From contig JACVRA010000210.1 in assembly GCA_019828545.1 (NCBI GenBank), positions 372,531-436,530 of the forward strand: 64,000 nucleotides of DNA, written 5' to 3'. This DNA comes from Paracamarosporium sp. OC-R06-R3 (Eukaryota > Ascomycota > Dothideomycetes > Pleosporales > Didymosphaeriaceae). The translations under genes and the position numbers were made by a program. Below the pieces are notes generated by a model, which was not told where the DNA came from, ran no database searches, and worked only from the letters and a program-made list of their open reading frames with translations. This document shows positions 22,821-33,538 of the stretch, piece by piece; position 1 is the first letter of the stretch, and the number at the start of each line of letters is the position of its first letter.

Positions 22821-24353
22821 TTAGACTGCATATCGATACTCTGGTCTCTCCTTCCCCCCACTGACATGAACTTTCTCGCCTCTTTCTAACTTCAAATTCT
22901 CCCTCCTATAATGTTCCCTCAATCCCAAACATACTACCATGAAGGCCGCCTGGCAGCACGCCACTGTGATCAAGGCCGGCTTATACACTGGCGCGTCTTG
23001 CGCTCTGAACACACAACTACTGACGATTCCTGCAAGATTTTGTGCCATAAAATTCAGACCCAAGCGGAACGCTCGGCCCGTAGTAGTCGTGGTATTAGAT
23101 GCGAGCCACACTGGGACCAGGATGCCCGGTGTGAAGGTGCCAAAAGTGATGAGGTAGGTTAGGAAGTAGCCGACTTTGACATGTGTGACCAAATTGAGCG
23201 TACCAAGGAGTATCCATGCAAGGAACGAAACGAAGAGTGTTCCAACGGCGATATAAGCACGCTGTTGGAAATAGTCCGAGATGAAGGTCGTTGTGAGTTG
23301 GACAGCAGCGGCGACGAGGTTCGGCCCGACGGTGTACAGGTTGGCTTTTGCAGGCACGATAGCAAGGCGTTTGACCATAGTAGGCAGAAAATTTGAACTG
23401 CTGGCAACACCCACTCCGTAAAAGAGCGGCATAAGAGTGAAGACCCAGGTCCGCCAGTCGTGACACTCAGCACGTGCATCTTCCCATCGAAACGTCTTGT
23501 CCTCATCCTGCGAGTCTTGTTCTAGGCGTGCGCGAGCGATGGCCTTTTCTTCGGCGGTGAAGAAGCGCGACTTCTCTACGCTGTGTGGCAGTACGAGAAA
23601 GAGAAAGAGACCGACTCCAACGGTGAGGGCACCTTCGATTATGAAGAGGTATTGCCATCCCTGATGCAATCAGTAATGTCCATGATAACACATAGTGCGG
23701 AATCGCCTACTCGTAAAGCTTTCTCCCATTGAAAAACGCTCCAAGCAATCACTCCACTAATCGCTCCAGCGATGAAACCCATCATTCCAAACACGCTTGT
23801 TCTAAACGACAACTCCCTCCTCGTGTAAAAGAGAGAGCAGTAGAAAATAGCACAAGGGAAGAAGCCAGCCTCGACAGCACCCATGATGATTCTGACGGCT
23901 AGGATTCCACCAAAGTTCTTTGCGCCGGCAGCTGCCATGGCCATGGCGCCCCATGTCGTCATTATCGAGGGAATGACAATTGCTGGGTTGAAGCGCTTCG
24001 AAAGTAGGGTGAAAGGCACGTTCATTAAGCCATAAGGGATGTAAAAGAGAATCAAGAGCAGGGAGAACTGGTTTCCTACGAGATGAAGATCTTTCTCTAG
24101 TGTGTCTGTTTTCGCATTACCCAGGTTGGCGCGATCGAGAGTATGAGTGAGGTACGCCAACGCTGAAGCAGTGTCAGTGGTCAGGCTGCTTTGATTCTAC
24201 CAAATGTTTATGGTACTTACCCAGAGCTGGCATAAGAAGAAGATCCGTCTTTCGAACCAGCTTTGTCTCCGCAGCTTTGTCATATGCCACTGGTCGGTCC
24301 GATGAGACAGTCACATCGAAGCTGTGCTTCTCCTGGTCTTCAATAGTTGCCAT
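22821..24353 (-). CDS. MFS transporter, DAL5-like anion:cation symporter family
   Basis: Three exons: 24353-24221, 24162-23711 and 23660-22821; introns of 58 and 50 bp; 474 residues. The N-terminal part shows the family pattern: a soluble start, MPALALAYLTHTLDRANLGN across the first splice, and RFNPAIVIPSIMTTWG. The second join restores GWQYLFIIEG, a hallmark of the allantoate/nicotinate permease (ACS) group. About twelve membrane helices are evident. Members carry organic anions such as allantoate, nicotinate, pantothenate, biotin precursors or dipeptide-like acids. The gene is head-to-head with a membrane dipeptidase gene, which suggests import of a related nitrogen compound (inference). 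No frameshift is seen. The short loop after FQWEKALR is at a splice join. Confidence 0.9.
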
Positions 24354-24997
24354 GGTAGGCAGAATCAGAGAAAGGATACCAGGGAGGTGTAACGAAGGAT
24401 TGATATGCGGGACGACGACAAAATTGGCAACTCAGGCCTGACGGTACTTATAGCTGCACGGCTACAATTCGAGAGACCGCATATAGACAACATAAGCACA
24501 TTCGGTTCGACACCCGAGTAGCTCAGTTCACCTCTTGACCGACGCGAATTTGCAATCTCTATCCGCTACATCGACATGTTATCTCCATGTATCCGCCTGT
24601 ACCGCACGTGGCAATGTTCCAGATCCATGTCGCCGGCACCGGAGATAAATCTACAGCACCGATTGCCGGATGCTTCCTGGTGCATCCCACAAGTGGGAAG
24701 GTCAAAATGATAGTTTCGTGCGGGACGGAATCCAGTGTCATGCTCAGCCTAGGCAAAGTCCTGATAGAGTACAGTGGGGATGGGTAGCTCGTAGCACGCC
24801 ATGATAGTGGAGAAGCACGCTGTAGACAATGCAGGGCTGAATGCTCGCGTAGTATAGGCACCCTGGATAGATTGAATCGCGGTGGGGTAGCGTCGGATTT
24901 ACGCGACCTCGCCTGACAAGGACGGTGTTCTCCGCTTCTTATAGACCTGTAACGTTGTCTTCGTCTTCGAGTGAAAACCAAAATCATTGTCGAAAAA
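24354..24997. promoter_or_regulatory. Shared divergent promoter with two GATA-type motifs
   Basis: 644 bp between head-to-head ATGs of the transporter and dipeptidase genes. AGATAA occurs at 24643-24648 on the plus strand and TTATCT at 24579-24584 (the same motif reversed), 58 bp apart. Paired HGATAR sites are the binding pattern of AreA-type GATA factors that control nitrogen catabolism genes. The motif is short, so chance is possible. Confidence 0.4.
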
Positions 24998-26525
24998 ATG
25001 TCTGGAACGCGTCATGAAGTACCTGATGACGTGCACGAAGATGGCCAAAGAGATAACTTGAATATATCTTCAACACCCATGGAGAATTTATCACTGATCG
25101 TCCATCCCAGTGCGCAAGATTTTGGCTTCGTTACCCGTTGGCGCAACTCTTTTCTCGCCGCTGGGCTTGCGATCTTACTGACTCCTTTGACACTCTTCTG
25201 GCCAGGGGAGGCACCGATCGATCCCACGAACTATGCTGAGCGCACAAAGAGGGTCCTCCGCAACACGCCTTTGATCGATGGACACAACGACCTGCCATGG
25301 CAGCTACGAATCGAATTGCATAATCGCATTTACGATTCCGGTCTGGACCTGAACAAGCGACTGCTAGGCCATACAGATCTTCAACGAATGCGACAAGGAA
25401 TGATGGGAGGGCAGTTCTGGAGTGTTTACGTGGACTGCGATGGGAACCAGCAACATTTTGAAGATCCCTCCGTAAGTCACGTTTCAATGTATTTATTCCG
25501 CAGAAACATGCACTGACTGGGCGGCGATGCAGTGGGTCGTCAGAGACACCCTCGAACAAATCGATGTCACCAAGCGCTTCATTGAAGAGCATCCAAACAG
25601 CCTTCAATACTGTGACACTCCAATCTGTGCTCGGTCCGCATTCAAGAATAGCCGCATTGCCAGCATGATAGGGATCGAAGGCGGTCACCAAGTTGGTGGA
25701 AGCATCGCAAGCATCCGTCAAATGTTTGACCTCGGCGCACGGTACATCACCCTTACACATAACTGTGACAATTCCTTCGGCACATCAGCAAGCACCGTGG
25801 CCGCCGGTGGTCCAGATGAGGGCCTCTTCAAGCTCGGTTATGCTGCAGTGAAGGAGATGAATCGCCTTGGGATGATGGTCGACTTGTCTCATGTGTCTCA
25901 CCAAACGATGCGAGACGTTATGTCAGTTGCTCAAGCACCAGTGATTTTCTCTCATTCCGGCGCTTATAGCGTAGAGAAGCACTTGCGGCATGTACCGGAC
26001 GATGTGCTACGTTCAGTAAAGAAGAATGGTGGCATAGTCATGGCTGTGTTCGTGAACCGCTTCTTGAACATGAAGAATCCTGAAGAAGCCACGATTCACG
26101 ATGTTGTAGAACACATTCTGTATATAGCGAATGTCTGTGGTTGGGAGTGTGTGGGCGTTGGAAGTGACTTCAGTGGAACACCATATGTTCCTATTGGACT
26201 GGAAGATGTTTCCAAATTCCCGGATCTAGTGGAACTGTTGATGGAGCGTGGCGCGACTGATGAGCAGATCCGCCTGTTTGCAGGTGAAAATATTCTGCGC
26301 GTATGGGAGAGTATTGAACGGAGGGCTCTAGAGATCCAAACAAGCGGCGAGAAGCCTGTGGAGGACGAATTCGATGGTCGAGACTGGCACAAGGGGCTGC
26401 GCAATTCCCCGTGGATGCTCCGTGGCAGTCGGGAGAAGGCGGCGCAGAATGGTGCGGCAGAAAAGCCTTACATGTTCAACGTTGATAAGGAAGGGAAGCA
26501 TAATCCTGCAGTAAAGAATGTATAG
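24998..26525 (+). CDS. Membrane dipeptidase (renal dipeptidase, peptidase M19)
   Basis: Two exons, 24998-25471 and 25533-26525, with a 61-bp phase-0 intron; 488 residues. The ATG at 24998 has an A-rich context. Residues 1-50 are cytosolic, followed by one hydrophobic segment (SFLAAGLAILLTPLTLFW, 51-68) that acts as a signal anchor. The zinc site begins IDGHNDLPW (His96, Asp98). The bridging glutamate is in GIEGGH, and the later metal/substrate histidines are in LSHVSH and FSHSGAY. VGVGSDFSG carries the conserved aspartate. It should cleave dipeptides outside the cell or in a vesicle. Relatives act in peptide use and, in some fungi, in glutathione-adduct processing for secondary metabolites. 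Neighbours are an MFS transporter and a P450. Confidence 0.92.
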
Positions 26526-26916
26526 CCTTTGCCACTCCTTGATAGGAAGTGGAGCCTCAGGATTTAATTTAGCGTCTGGATTAGAACCACAAGGCTAGAG
26601 TGCCCTCGGAGTAAGCTTGTAAAAACGCCCCCGCCGGATGAAGAAAGCCGAAAAATGATGAGCTATCGATGATATTCGTGATATACGCGTAGTATGTCGC
26701 AATCACCTTGTATTGGTCGCGTGAAAGTCGCTCATCAGATTCTTAGCTAGTCACGAATGAGTCGTGAACAGACGCTCCGAGCTCGGCGTTTGCATGGTAC
26801 GATCGTTTCGGGGTGCTTGGTAATGGTTTGGATATCAGTTGCGAATGGCTAAGTAAATAAGCGATTTTCGCTATTGCTATTGGTACGGCTTAGAACACTC
26901 GCGCGTCGCTTTCATC
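26526..26916. other. Spacer and promoter of the P450 gene
   Basis: 391 bp between two plus-strand genes; no frame of interest. Not an operon: each gene should have its own promoter. Confidence 0.45.
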
Positions 26917-28833
26917 ATGGCATTCATAGAGCATCAGTTACAACTTCTTCGGTGGGTATTTCTCGCACTGGTTTTCATTCTTCTCGCGTACCTCCTTATA
27001 AATGAATGGGTTCGGTTTAAATCCCGTATCAAAAATTTACCACGGCCAGGAGGATGGCCTGTAGTTGGCAATCTCTTCCAGGTAAATCCTCTCCATGGTT
27101 TAGCATTCACTGACATTTCGACTACTGACAAGATAATCAGCTTCGTAACACAGTGCACGCCGAAACGTTTCGAGAATGGGCACAAAAGCATGGCGATGTC
27201 TTCCAAATCCAGCTCGGAAATACCACGGCTGTGGTGGTCAACAGCGTAAAGTCGGCAAAAACGTTGTTTCTTGGCCAAAGCCACGCGATGAACAGCAGGC
27301 CTAGGTTCTATGTATTCCATGGCAAAGTGAGCAAAGCCGTTACGAGTATCGGCACGAGTCCATGGGATGAGAGCTGTAAGCGGCGACGCAAGGCAGCGGC
27401 CGGAGCCTTGAATAGGGTCAGGGTAGAGAGTTATGCGCCGGTAGACCAGTCCGACCTCTGCTCCTCTTTCGTAAAAACTAATCTTAAGGCCAGATTCTAA
27501 ACTTGGAGTCTCGCGAATTCCTGAAGGACATCTTGGCCACGGCCCGAAATGAGAACGTCGCAGTAGATTTCAGGCCTGCAGTGAAGCGATTTGCACTGAA
27601 TCTGAGCTTGACTTTAAACTACGGTACCCGGTAAGTTGCTCTGCTCAGTAACACGATCCTATACTAACCCTTCGAAGTGTCGCTAATGTGAAAAATCTTA
27701 CTGATGACCCGCTGTTGAATGAGATCGTTTATGTTGAATCAGAGATATCTCGCTACCGTGATACGTCGAAGAACTATGCGAACTATCTTCCAATCTTGCG
27801 ATACTGGGATCCAATCGCCTCGTTCCTCGGATTGCGCGAGCAAATGAGTCATGCAGCAGACATTGGCCGGAGACGTCTAGCATACAACGATATCTTGTTG
27901 AACAATCTAAGGCGCGAAGTCGAACACGGCGTGGATAAGCCGTGCATCCAAGGTGCCGTTCTGCGAGACCCGGAGGCCGCTGGGCTCACAAGGGAAGAGT
28001 TGATTAGTGTCAGTCTTAGCATGATGGCTGTAAGTCTGCTATACGTCATATCGTTAATCGATTGAGGTTGCATGCTAAGCCATACAGGGAGCCGATTCCA
28101 ACCAGCCCACTCTTGCGTGGGCTATCTTGCTGTTGGCGCACTCACCTGACCTGCAAGAAAAGGCATATGCAGCTATCCGCGATGCTGGCATCTTAGAACT
28201 CCCCTCCAGCGTATATGCCTCCACCAAAGTTGCATATATCGATGCGCTGACGAAAGAAATCTCGCGATATTTCGTGGTGTTGAAGTTAGCACTGCCGAAG
28301 GCAACCTATACAGACGTAGAGTACAACGGCGCTGTCATACCTGCAAACACGGTAGTGTTTTTGAATACGTGGGCATGTAACCGAGGTATGATTTCGGACG
28401 ACGTACAAGGGATTGCACTAATCCAGAGCAGATCCTGAACTCTTCCCCGACCCGTGGTCCTTCAATCCGGACCGCTGGCTCGTAACGGATAAGGAAGGCT
28501 CCAGACCGCATGCGCATCAGTTTGCGTTTGGTATTGGCGGCCGGATGTGTGTGGCATCACACCTGGCGCACAATGCTTTGTACACTGTGTATGTCTCTTG
28601 CGATGGCGAAGTAAATATGGTGTAGCTGACTCTCTATTCACACCACTAGGTTCTTGCATTTAATCGCGCATTATCGCGTCTTGCCCGTTGACGACGAAGG
28701 CAAAGAGGCCATCGATCCCTTAAAGGGTCTGAGGTCCCAGGAATCGTTCGTTGCTACTCCAAATGGATTCAAGGCCAAGTTCGTGGCACGAGACGGGCGT
28801 GGGTTGTTGGAGTCGTGGTTGGAGAGGGAATAA
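26917..28833 (+). CDS. Cytochrome P450, CYP504-like (phenylacetate hydroxylase type)
   Basis: Seven exons: 26917-27081, 27141-27440, 27494-27630, 27678-28029, 28088-28385, 28432-28588 and 28650-28833; 530 residues. Individual frames look broken, but all six introns have GT..AG ends and the phases agree. An N-terminal anchor (LRWVFLALVFILLAYLLI) precedes the proline hinge PRPGGWPVVGNL. The I-helix reads AGADSNQPT, the K-helix ExxR is EISR (375-378) and the heme loop is FGIGGRMCVA (Cys457). The block IGTSPWDESCKRRRKAAA is, from memory, typical of CYP504 phenylacetate or 3-hydroxyphenylacetate hydroxylases. It likely hydroxylates an aromatic acid in the ER membrane. The residue after the heme cysteine is Val-Ala rather than x-Gly. 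Confidence 0.88.
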
Positions 28834-29795
28834 TGTGGCAATTAGCGAAAGCATCGAACGAATCACGGTGTGGCTGCGCATGTGGCCGTATGTGATTAGT
28901 GAACGCTCTAATTTGTAAATACAACATCTGAGCCGTTCCCCAACCCGAGATGTACAGCAGTGCCCTTCATATGATTCAGCTGGATGTCAAGGAAAAACTA
29001 CAAATTAGCGCCCAGTTCACGTGATTGAACCGAGGACCAAGTATAGTGTTCTTCCATCCCGTGTCGCAGACCTGGTTTGAGCACCGTTTCAAAAGTACTT
29101 GGACCGATACGATCTTCAGAAACATGGATAATGCGTCCTAGCTCCTAATGCAAGCTTTTATGAGCGACGATCTCCATAAAAGCTAGAAAATCAGCGATCC
29201 GGTGGGCAGTTAAACTATTTTATGAGGGACGAGAGCGTATGAAAACTGCCCTTCTCATGATAGTTTGGAATTTACAAGCTTGCAAGCACGTTTCACCTGG
29301 CTCTCTCAAGCCAGCGCGCGCGTCAAAACTTCTAACGGCAGCAGTTGGCTGAATTTGAAATTTCCGACCCGCCCGTCTTACGCGTCTCGACAATAAAGTC
29401 CGGAACACCTGAGGCATCGGTGGACCAATCTAAGGTGTTGACAAGCCTTGAGGCGGCTATCTGCAATGGCGATCCCCGTGCACAGTTCCTCATGCGGCGG
29501 CAATGAACCTCAGGAACCTCGACTATCCGGTTTCAGGCCAAGCCTCTTGTTCCAGGCATACACAATTCGCACAAGCAGTCTGATGTTCAGTCGCATAGCC
29601 CTTCAAGAAAAGCGCTCGATCGTATTAAAGGCAGTGAGACCCGAGGCTGTTGACAGTATTCAACCGCTCTCTTCTCGAGGAACAGTCAAATTTTCCTTAA
29701 TCCATCCTTTCTTTGCTACGCTCCTTTGTCGCCGGGCGACTTGCTTTCTCAGTTTATTCTCCGACTTTTGATACCCAATCTTTCACATAATCACC
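28834..29795. other. Intergenic
   Basis: Downstream flank of the P450 gene and promoter of the small secreted peptide gene. No supported gene on either strand. Confidence 0.5.
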
Positions 29796-29998
29796 ATGAA
29801 GCTCACCACTCTCGTCGCTGCCGTCCTTTCTATGGCTGTCGTCAGCATTGCCGCGCCGATTGCAGTCGCCGATGCAGGTACGTCAGAGTTTGGACTCTAC
29901 TCTTACTAGCTCGTCTTACTTATTGCTCTATAGCCCAGAACCACGGCATGTGCGTATCAGGACAGGGCGGAACAGTCACCCAGATCGAGAACTGTTAG
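29796..29998 (+). CDS. Small secreted peptide, 48 residues, two cysteines
   Basis: Two short exons, 29796-29877 and 29934-29998, with a 56-bp phase-1 intron (GTACGT donor, CTATAG acceptor). The first exon encodes a strong signal peptide (MKLTTLVAAVLSMAVVSIA) and APIAVADA. The second encodes QNHGMCVSGQGGTVTQIENC and the stop. The likely mature peptide is under 30 residues with one possible disulphide between its two cysteines, the last residue being cysteine. The ATG context (TCACCATGA) is good and the leader is pyrimidine/A-rich. There is no known family. It resembles effector-like or small cysteine peptides only in architecture. It stands alone between the P450 gene and a gene-poor stretch. 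Confidence 0.7.
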
Positions 29999-31465
29999 AC
30001 AACTTGACGAGCACAATATTTGGGGCTACAAGTCGAAAGGAAAGAGACGATGCCACATTTGTACAGTGGATGGGCCAAGCGGATCAATTCACCCAATCTA
30101 TGCATATGTCTTTGAGTAGACCCGGCACATCAATGCTAGACACTCTCCTTGGAGCATGGTCGAGACACTTGAACGGTCGCTAGAATGCACCAAACGAATG
30201 AATAATATATCTAATTATTGCTTTCCAATGCCAGTGCGTTTTGATATTCTGACGTAACCTGGATGTCTTGGCACATCCAGTACAGTGATGCAAAAAAAAA
30301 AAGGACTGAGAAGGACTGAGAGGGTCTCAGGAGCGTATAGCGAAGTTTATCGAATCACGAAGCTTTTCGATGCGTACGAAGCGAGCTAGTCCTTGTTCGG
30401 CAACAACGTCTACGACCTCACCTTCCACTACCGTTGACACGTTTCTTGTCTCGAACGTTAAATAACGAATAGGCGTCTCCCACATAGATAGTTTCTGGAC
30501 TATCGACTTAAGCCTAGGCATTGCCGATGAGAAGATGTGTGTGCTTGAGGATCGATTGAATATCCGAGTGTGCATTGCGTCATGGACGCGCACCGTGCCC
30601 TCCACGCCCTCTTTTCAGGTTTCTTGACAAGCCATTGAAATACGGCATGCCGATCTCTTATATATCCTATCGCTTTGTAAATGAACCATATTCTCGTTAC
30701 CTTGCGAATAGTTTCTTGCTTCTCGCCTTCATCTTGCTTTTCGAAGCCTGTGACGCTTCCTTGCTCTGCCTAGCACAACCCATAAACAGCCGGGGCAAAT
30801 GGCACGATACTACAGAAAGAGCTCTAATATCTATGCGTACAAGAAACATGGAGGATTCTTACCCGATGGGACTTCCAGACTCGACGCGAGACATGCTTGA
30901 CCGTGCCTTCCGTTTTCGCCAGAGTCATTTGAGCCTGGACACGCAGATGCGCCTACATGTCACCAAACAGCAACGAAAATGTCTCTCTAATGAATCAGAA
31001 CGCTGAGGCCATCCTGGATTGGGAAGAACTATGGCTGTGGGCGTTTGCAGGACGGTTGAAGAACATGTGAACAAACAGCTTGAACCCGCGCAAGCTAGGA
31101 AGGGTCGGAACAGGCTACAATATTTGACTTGAGCCACAGGCAAACAGTGAGAGGCGCTCCTGCCGTTTGTACTGGCTTACACTTGTGGGGACGCGTACGG
31201 CAGGCGCAACGCGCTCACCTGGCCCTCAACAAACTTCACCCTACTCGTTCGCTTGCTGCTCAACCCTTCGCCCGACCCATGAGCTACCCTCGCTCTCCTT
31301 GTACCCGATTGCAATCTATTTCCCTCCAACAGGCCGAATTTTGGCGTCATGCCCGAGAAAAGCGGGGCTGGCGGCTGGCGCAAGAGGAGTGAGCAGTCAC
31401 GAAGTTGCCAAAACGCCTCTCAAATATAGAAGCTGATCGTATGTGCATTAGTAGTACATTCTAAG
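29999..31465. other. 1.5-kb region, no complete gene; probably holds the 5' end of the next gene
   Basis: Short frames only. The first exon of the gene that follows must lie here, since its open frame starts after a splice acceptor; I could not place it. An ATG at 31279 opens a frame to 31392 but its donor phase does not fit. Confidence 0.4.
30301..30320. repeat. 10-bp tandem duplication beside an A run
   Basis: AAGGACTGAG occurs twice in a row immediately after a run of A residues. Confidence 0.8.
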
Positions 31466-33538
31466 CCTAGCACTGCGAAGCCGAATACTGAAGACCGCGT
31501 CTTAATCGAGGAAGACACTGAGAGTCTCCGCCATCCGTCAAGTTGGAGGAGCACCTTCCCCAGTCGCCCAGGGACACCTAGCAGAGCACCCACGCCGAGC
31601 ATCTTCCAGCTCGACACAGATGACACCCGGCGCGATGTCAACTCGGAGAGACCTAGCCCGCGCAAAGCCACGAAGCCCAAACTAGCACGTTACCTTTCAG
31701 GCTACTTGTCGATCAAGGAGACATCGAGAGAGCCTGACTTTGCTGAACCTTGGAGTGAGATGCCACCACCATATACAGAATATGTAGATCCCGAGGTCTC
31801 TCTGCAGTCTGTTTTTGCGCATATGACAACCATCCCATCACGCCCGATACCGCTACACTACAACAGCGGACTCTTCCGTGTCTTCGAAGACTACCGCAAG
31901 ATCAGAGAGGAGAAGGAACGATTAGAGGATCTGCTACATGAGACCTTCGCGGGCTATCGAGCTGCGGAGAGATTCTATGACCAAGCAGAGGTTGAATATC
32001 AAGCAGAGATCCGTCGATTAGAGCTTCTCATTGCTCGTGATACATCTGGAATGGCTGGGTAATCGGTCATGCGTATCATTTCAAGGATGTAACACTGACC
32101 GAGTCATAGACTAGTAAGGGCAAGGAAAGATACTGTACTGAAGAGAGCGCGAACCCGTAGAAAGACAAACTCGTACGACCAGATGGTAACTTCTGTCAAT
32201 GAGGTACCTACAGAGCAGCTAGATGAGCAAATCCGCCTACGGAGCCAACGAGGTATGTGCCCATTGTCGCGCGAGGAACATGGTTCAGAGATGTCTTCAC
32301 ATTAGGATGCTTGGAAGTCATGTGCATTAAAAGGTCGGGTCACCTTAGATAAGCTGACCGTCGTTCTAGTATTTCTGCAGAGGCCAGTTTCTCCATCCGG
32401 TAGAATGGCAATTCTATCTAGGCATCTAGAGAATGACGAATCCACAAACGACGTTATTGTCGGCACGCCATCGACCCAAGAAAACGATGTCACACTTTCG
32501 CGCAAAGTGCAAAGCGAGCTCAATCTTGCGCAAATTGGGGGCCAGTGGATGGACAATTCGGTCTCCCACTCAGTTGAATCGGGCTTCTCTGGCAAGGGTG
32601 ACCCATTACCAGACGAGGTGGAGCCTCCACCAATTACGGTAGAGCCTGCGGTTGACCTGGAGGCATTCGTGGCCTTACAAGAGCTCGGGACTTTGGTTGC
32701 ACGAAAGAGGGGGATTGATGCAAAGAAATTTCTCGCGGGGCTGATGCAGCTGTACTCGATAGCTCCGGACACCACCTACCGTGCGGCGGGATGTGCAGCG
32801 CCTTCTGAACATACCAATGCGAGTTATCTAGAGCGTGTAGCTGGTCCCGGCGACACTCCCTCAACACCAGAGCGCACTGTACGACACGTTCGCTCACAGC
32901 CACAGCTCGGATCTGCTCAGAGACCTCAAAGACATTTCTCATTCGAACCGGGTGATGACCAGGTCACGGCGCTTGAAAAGCAGCTTGCAGTGCATAAGAC
33001 AGGGGACTCTTCCGGTTCGGATGAACCAGACGCGGCTTCCAATAGACGAACGATATCTTCACTACAAAATCGGTCACCCAACGCCAATATGCAAAAACCG
33101 TCCAAGATACCCTCCCCAACCGTACAACAACCGGGGCCGAAGAGTGTTAGACGAGAAAGCTCAGGCTCCAGTGTTCGCACGACACTGAAGAGATCAGACA
33201 CCGAAGACCGGCGCGACAGTCGGTCAAGTGTGTTGACCCAATTTCGTCAAAACACTAGCGGAAGCTTGCGGCCTGAGACACAGTGCCGGAGTAATTCTAC
33301 GCGTACGCTCCGACAAGACGAGGACCGTCAATCTAGTTCTGCTCGCAGACATGGGGTGCGACACGATATCGCAGCTATGGCTGCAGCTAGAGCAGTCGAT
33401 CAGGCGGATAACTCGGTATGTAAGAAGAACGCAGTCCAATCTAGTTCGATGACTCCCGTCGTTGGAGTATCTACACGAGCTAGTCGTTCTTCCGAAGAGG
33501 CACAGATGGAGAACACTTTGCCGCTTGAGCGCCTATGA
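31466..33538 (+). CDS. Coiled-coil / disordered protein of unknown function, 5' end unresolved
   Basis: Exons 31466-32058, 32110-32252 and 32370-33538 join in consistent phases through introns of 51 and 117 bp, giving at least 635 residues. No ATG lies in frame between the upstream stop and residue about 100, so at least one 5' exon is missing from this model. The visible order is a Ser/Pro-rich stretch, a short PPPYTEY motif, and a charged helical region likely to be coiled coil (EDYRKIREEKERLEDLL ... YQAEIRRLELLI). A basic segment, a helix-rich block (LEAFVALQELGTLVARKRG), then a long Ser/Arg/Gln-rich tail follow. No catalytic or membrane features. The family is not recognised. A GTATGT at 33418 could be a further donor, so the 3' end is also uncertain. 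Confidence 0.6.

Noticed and set aside
24505..24530. GAGTAGCTCAG, similar to a tRNA A-box
   Set aside because: No downstream B-box or cloverleaf; it lies in the divergent promoter.
30575..31006. 143-codon plus-strand frame with a hydrophobic stretch
   Set aside because: No ATG in a fitting place, unclear composition, and stop codons in all splice options tried.
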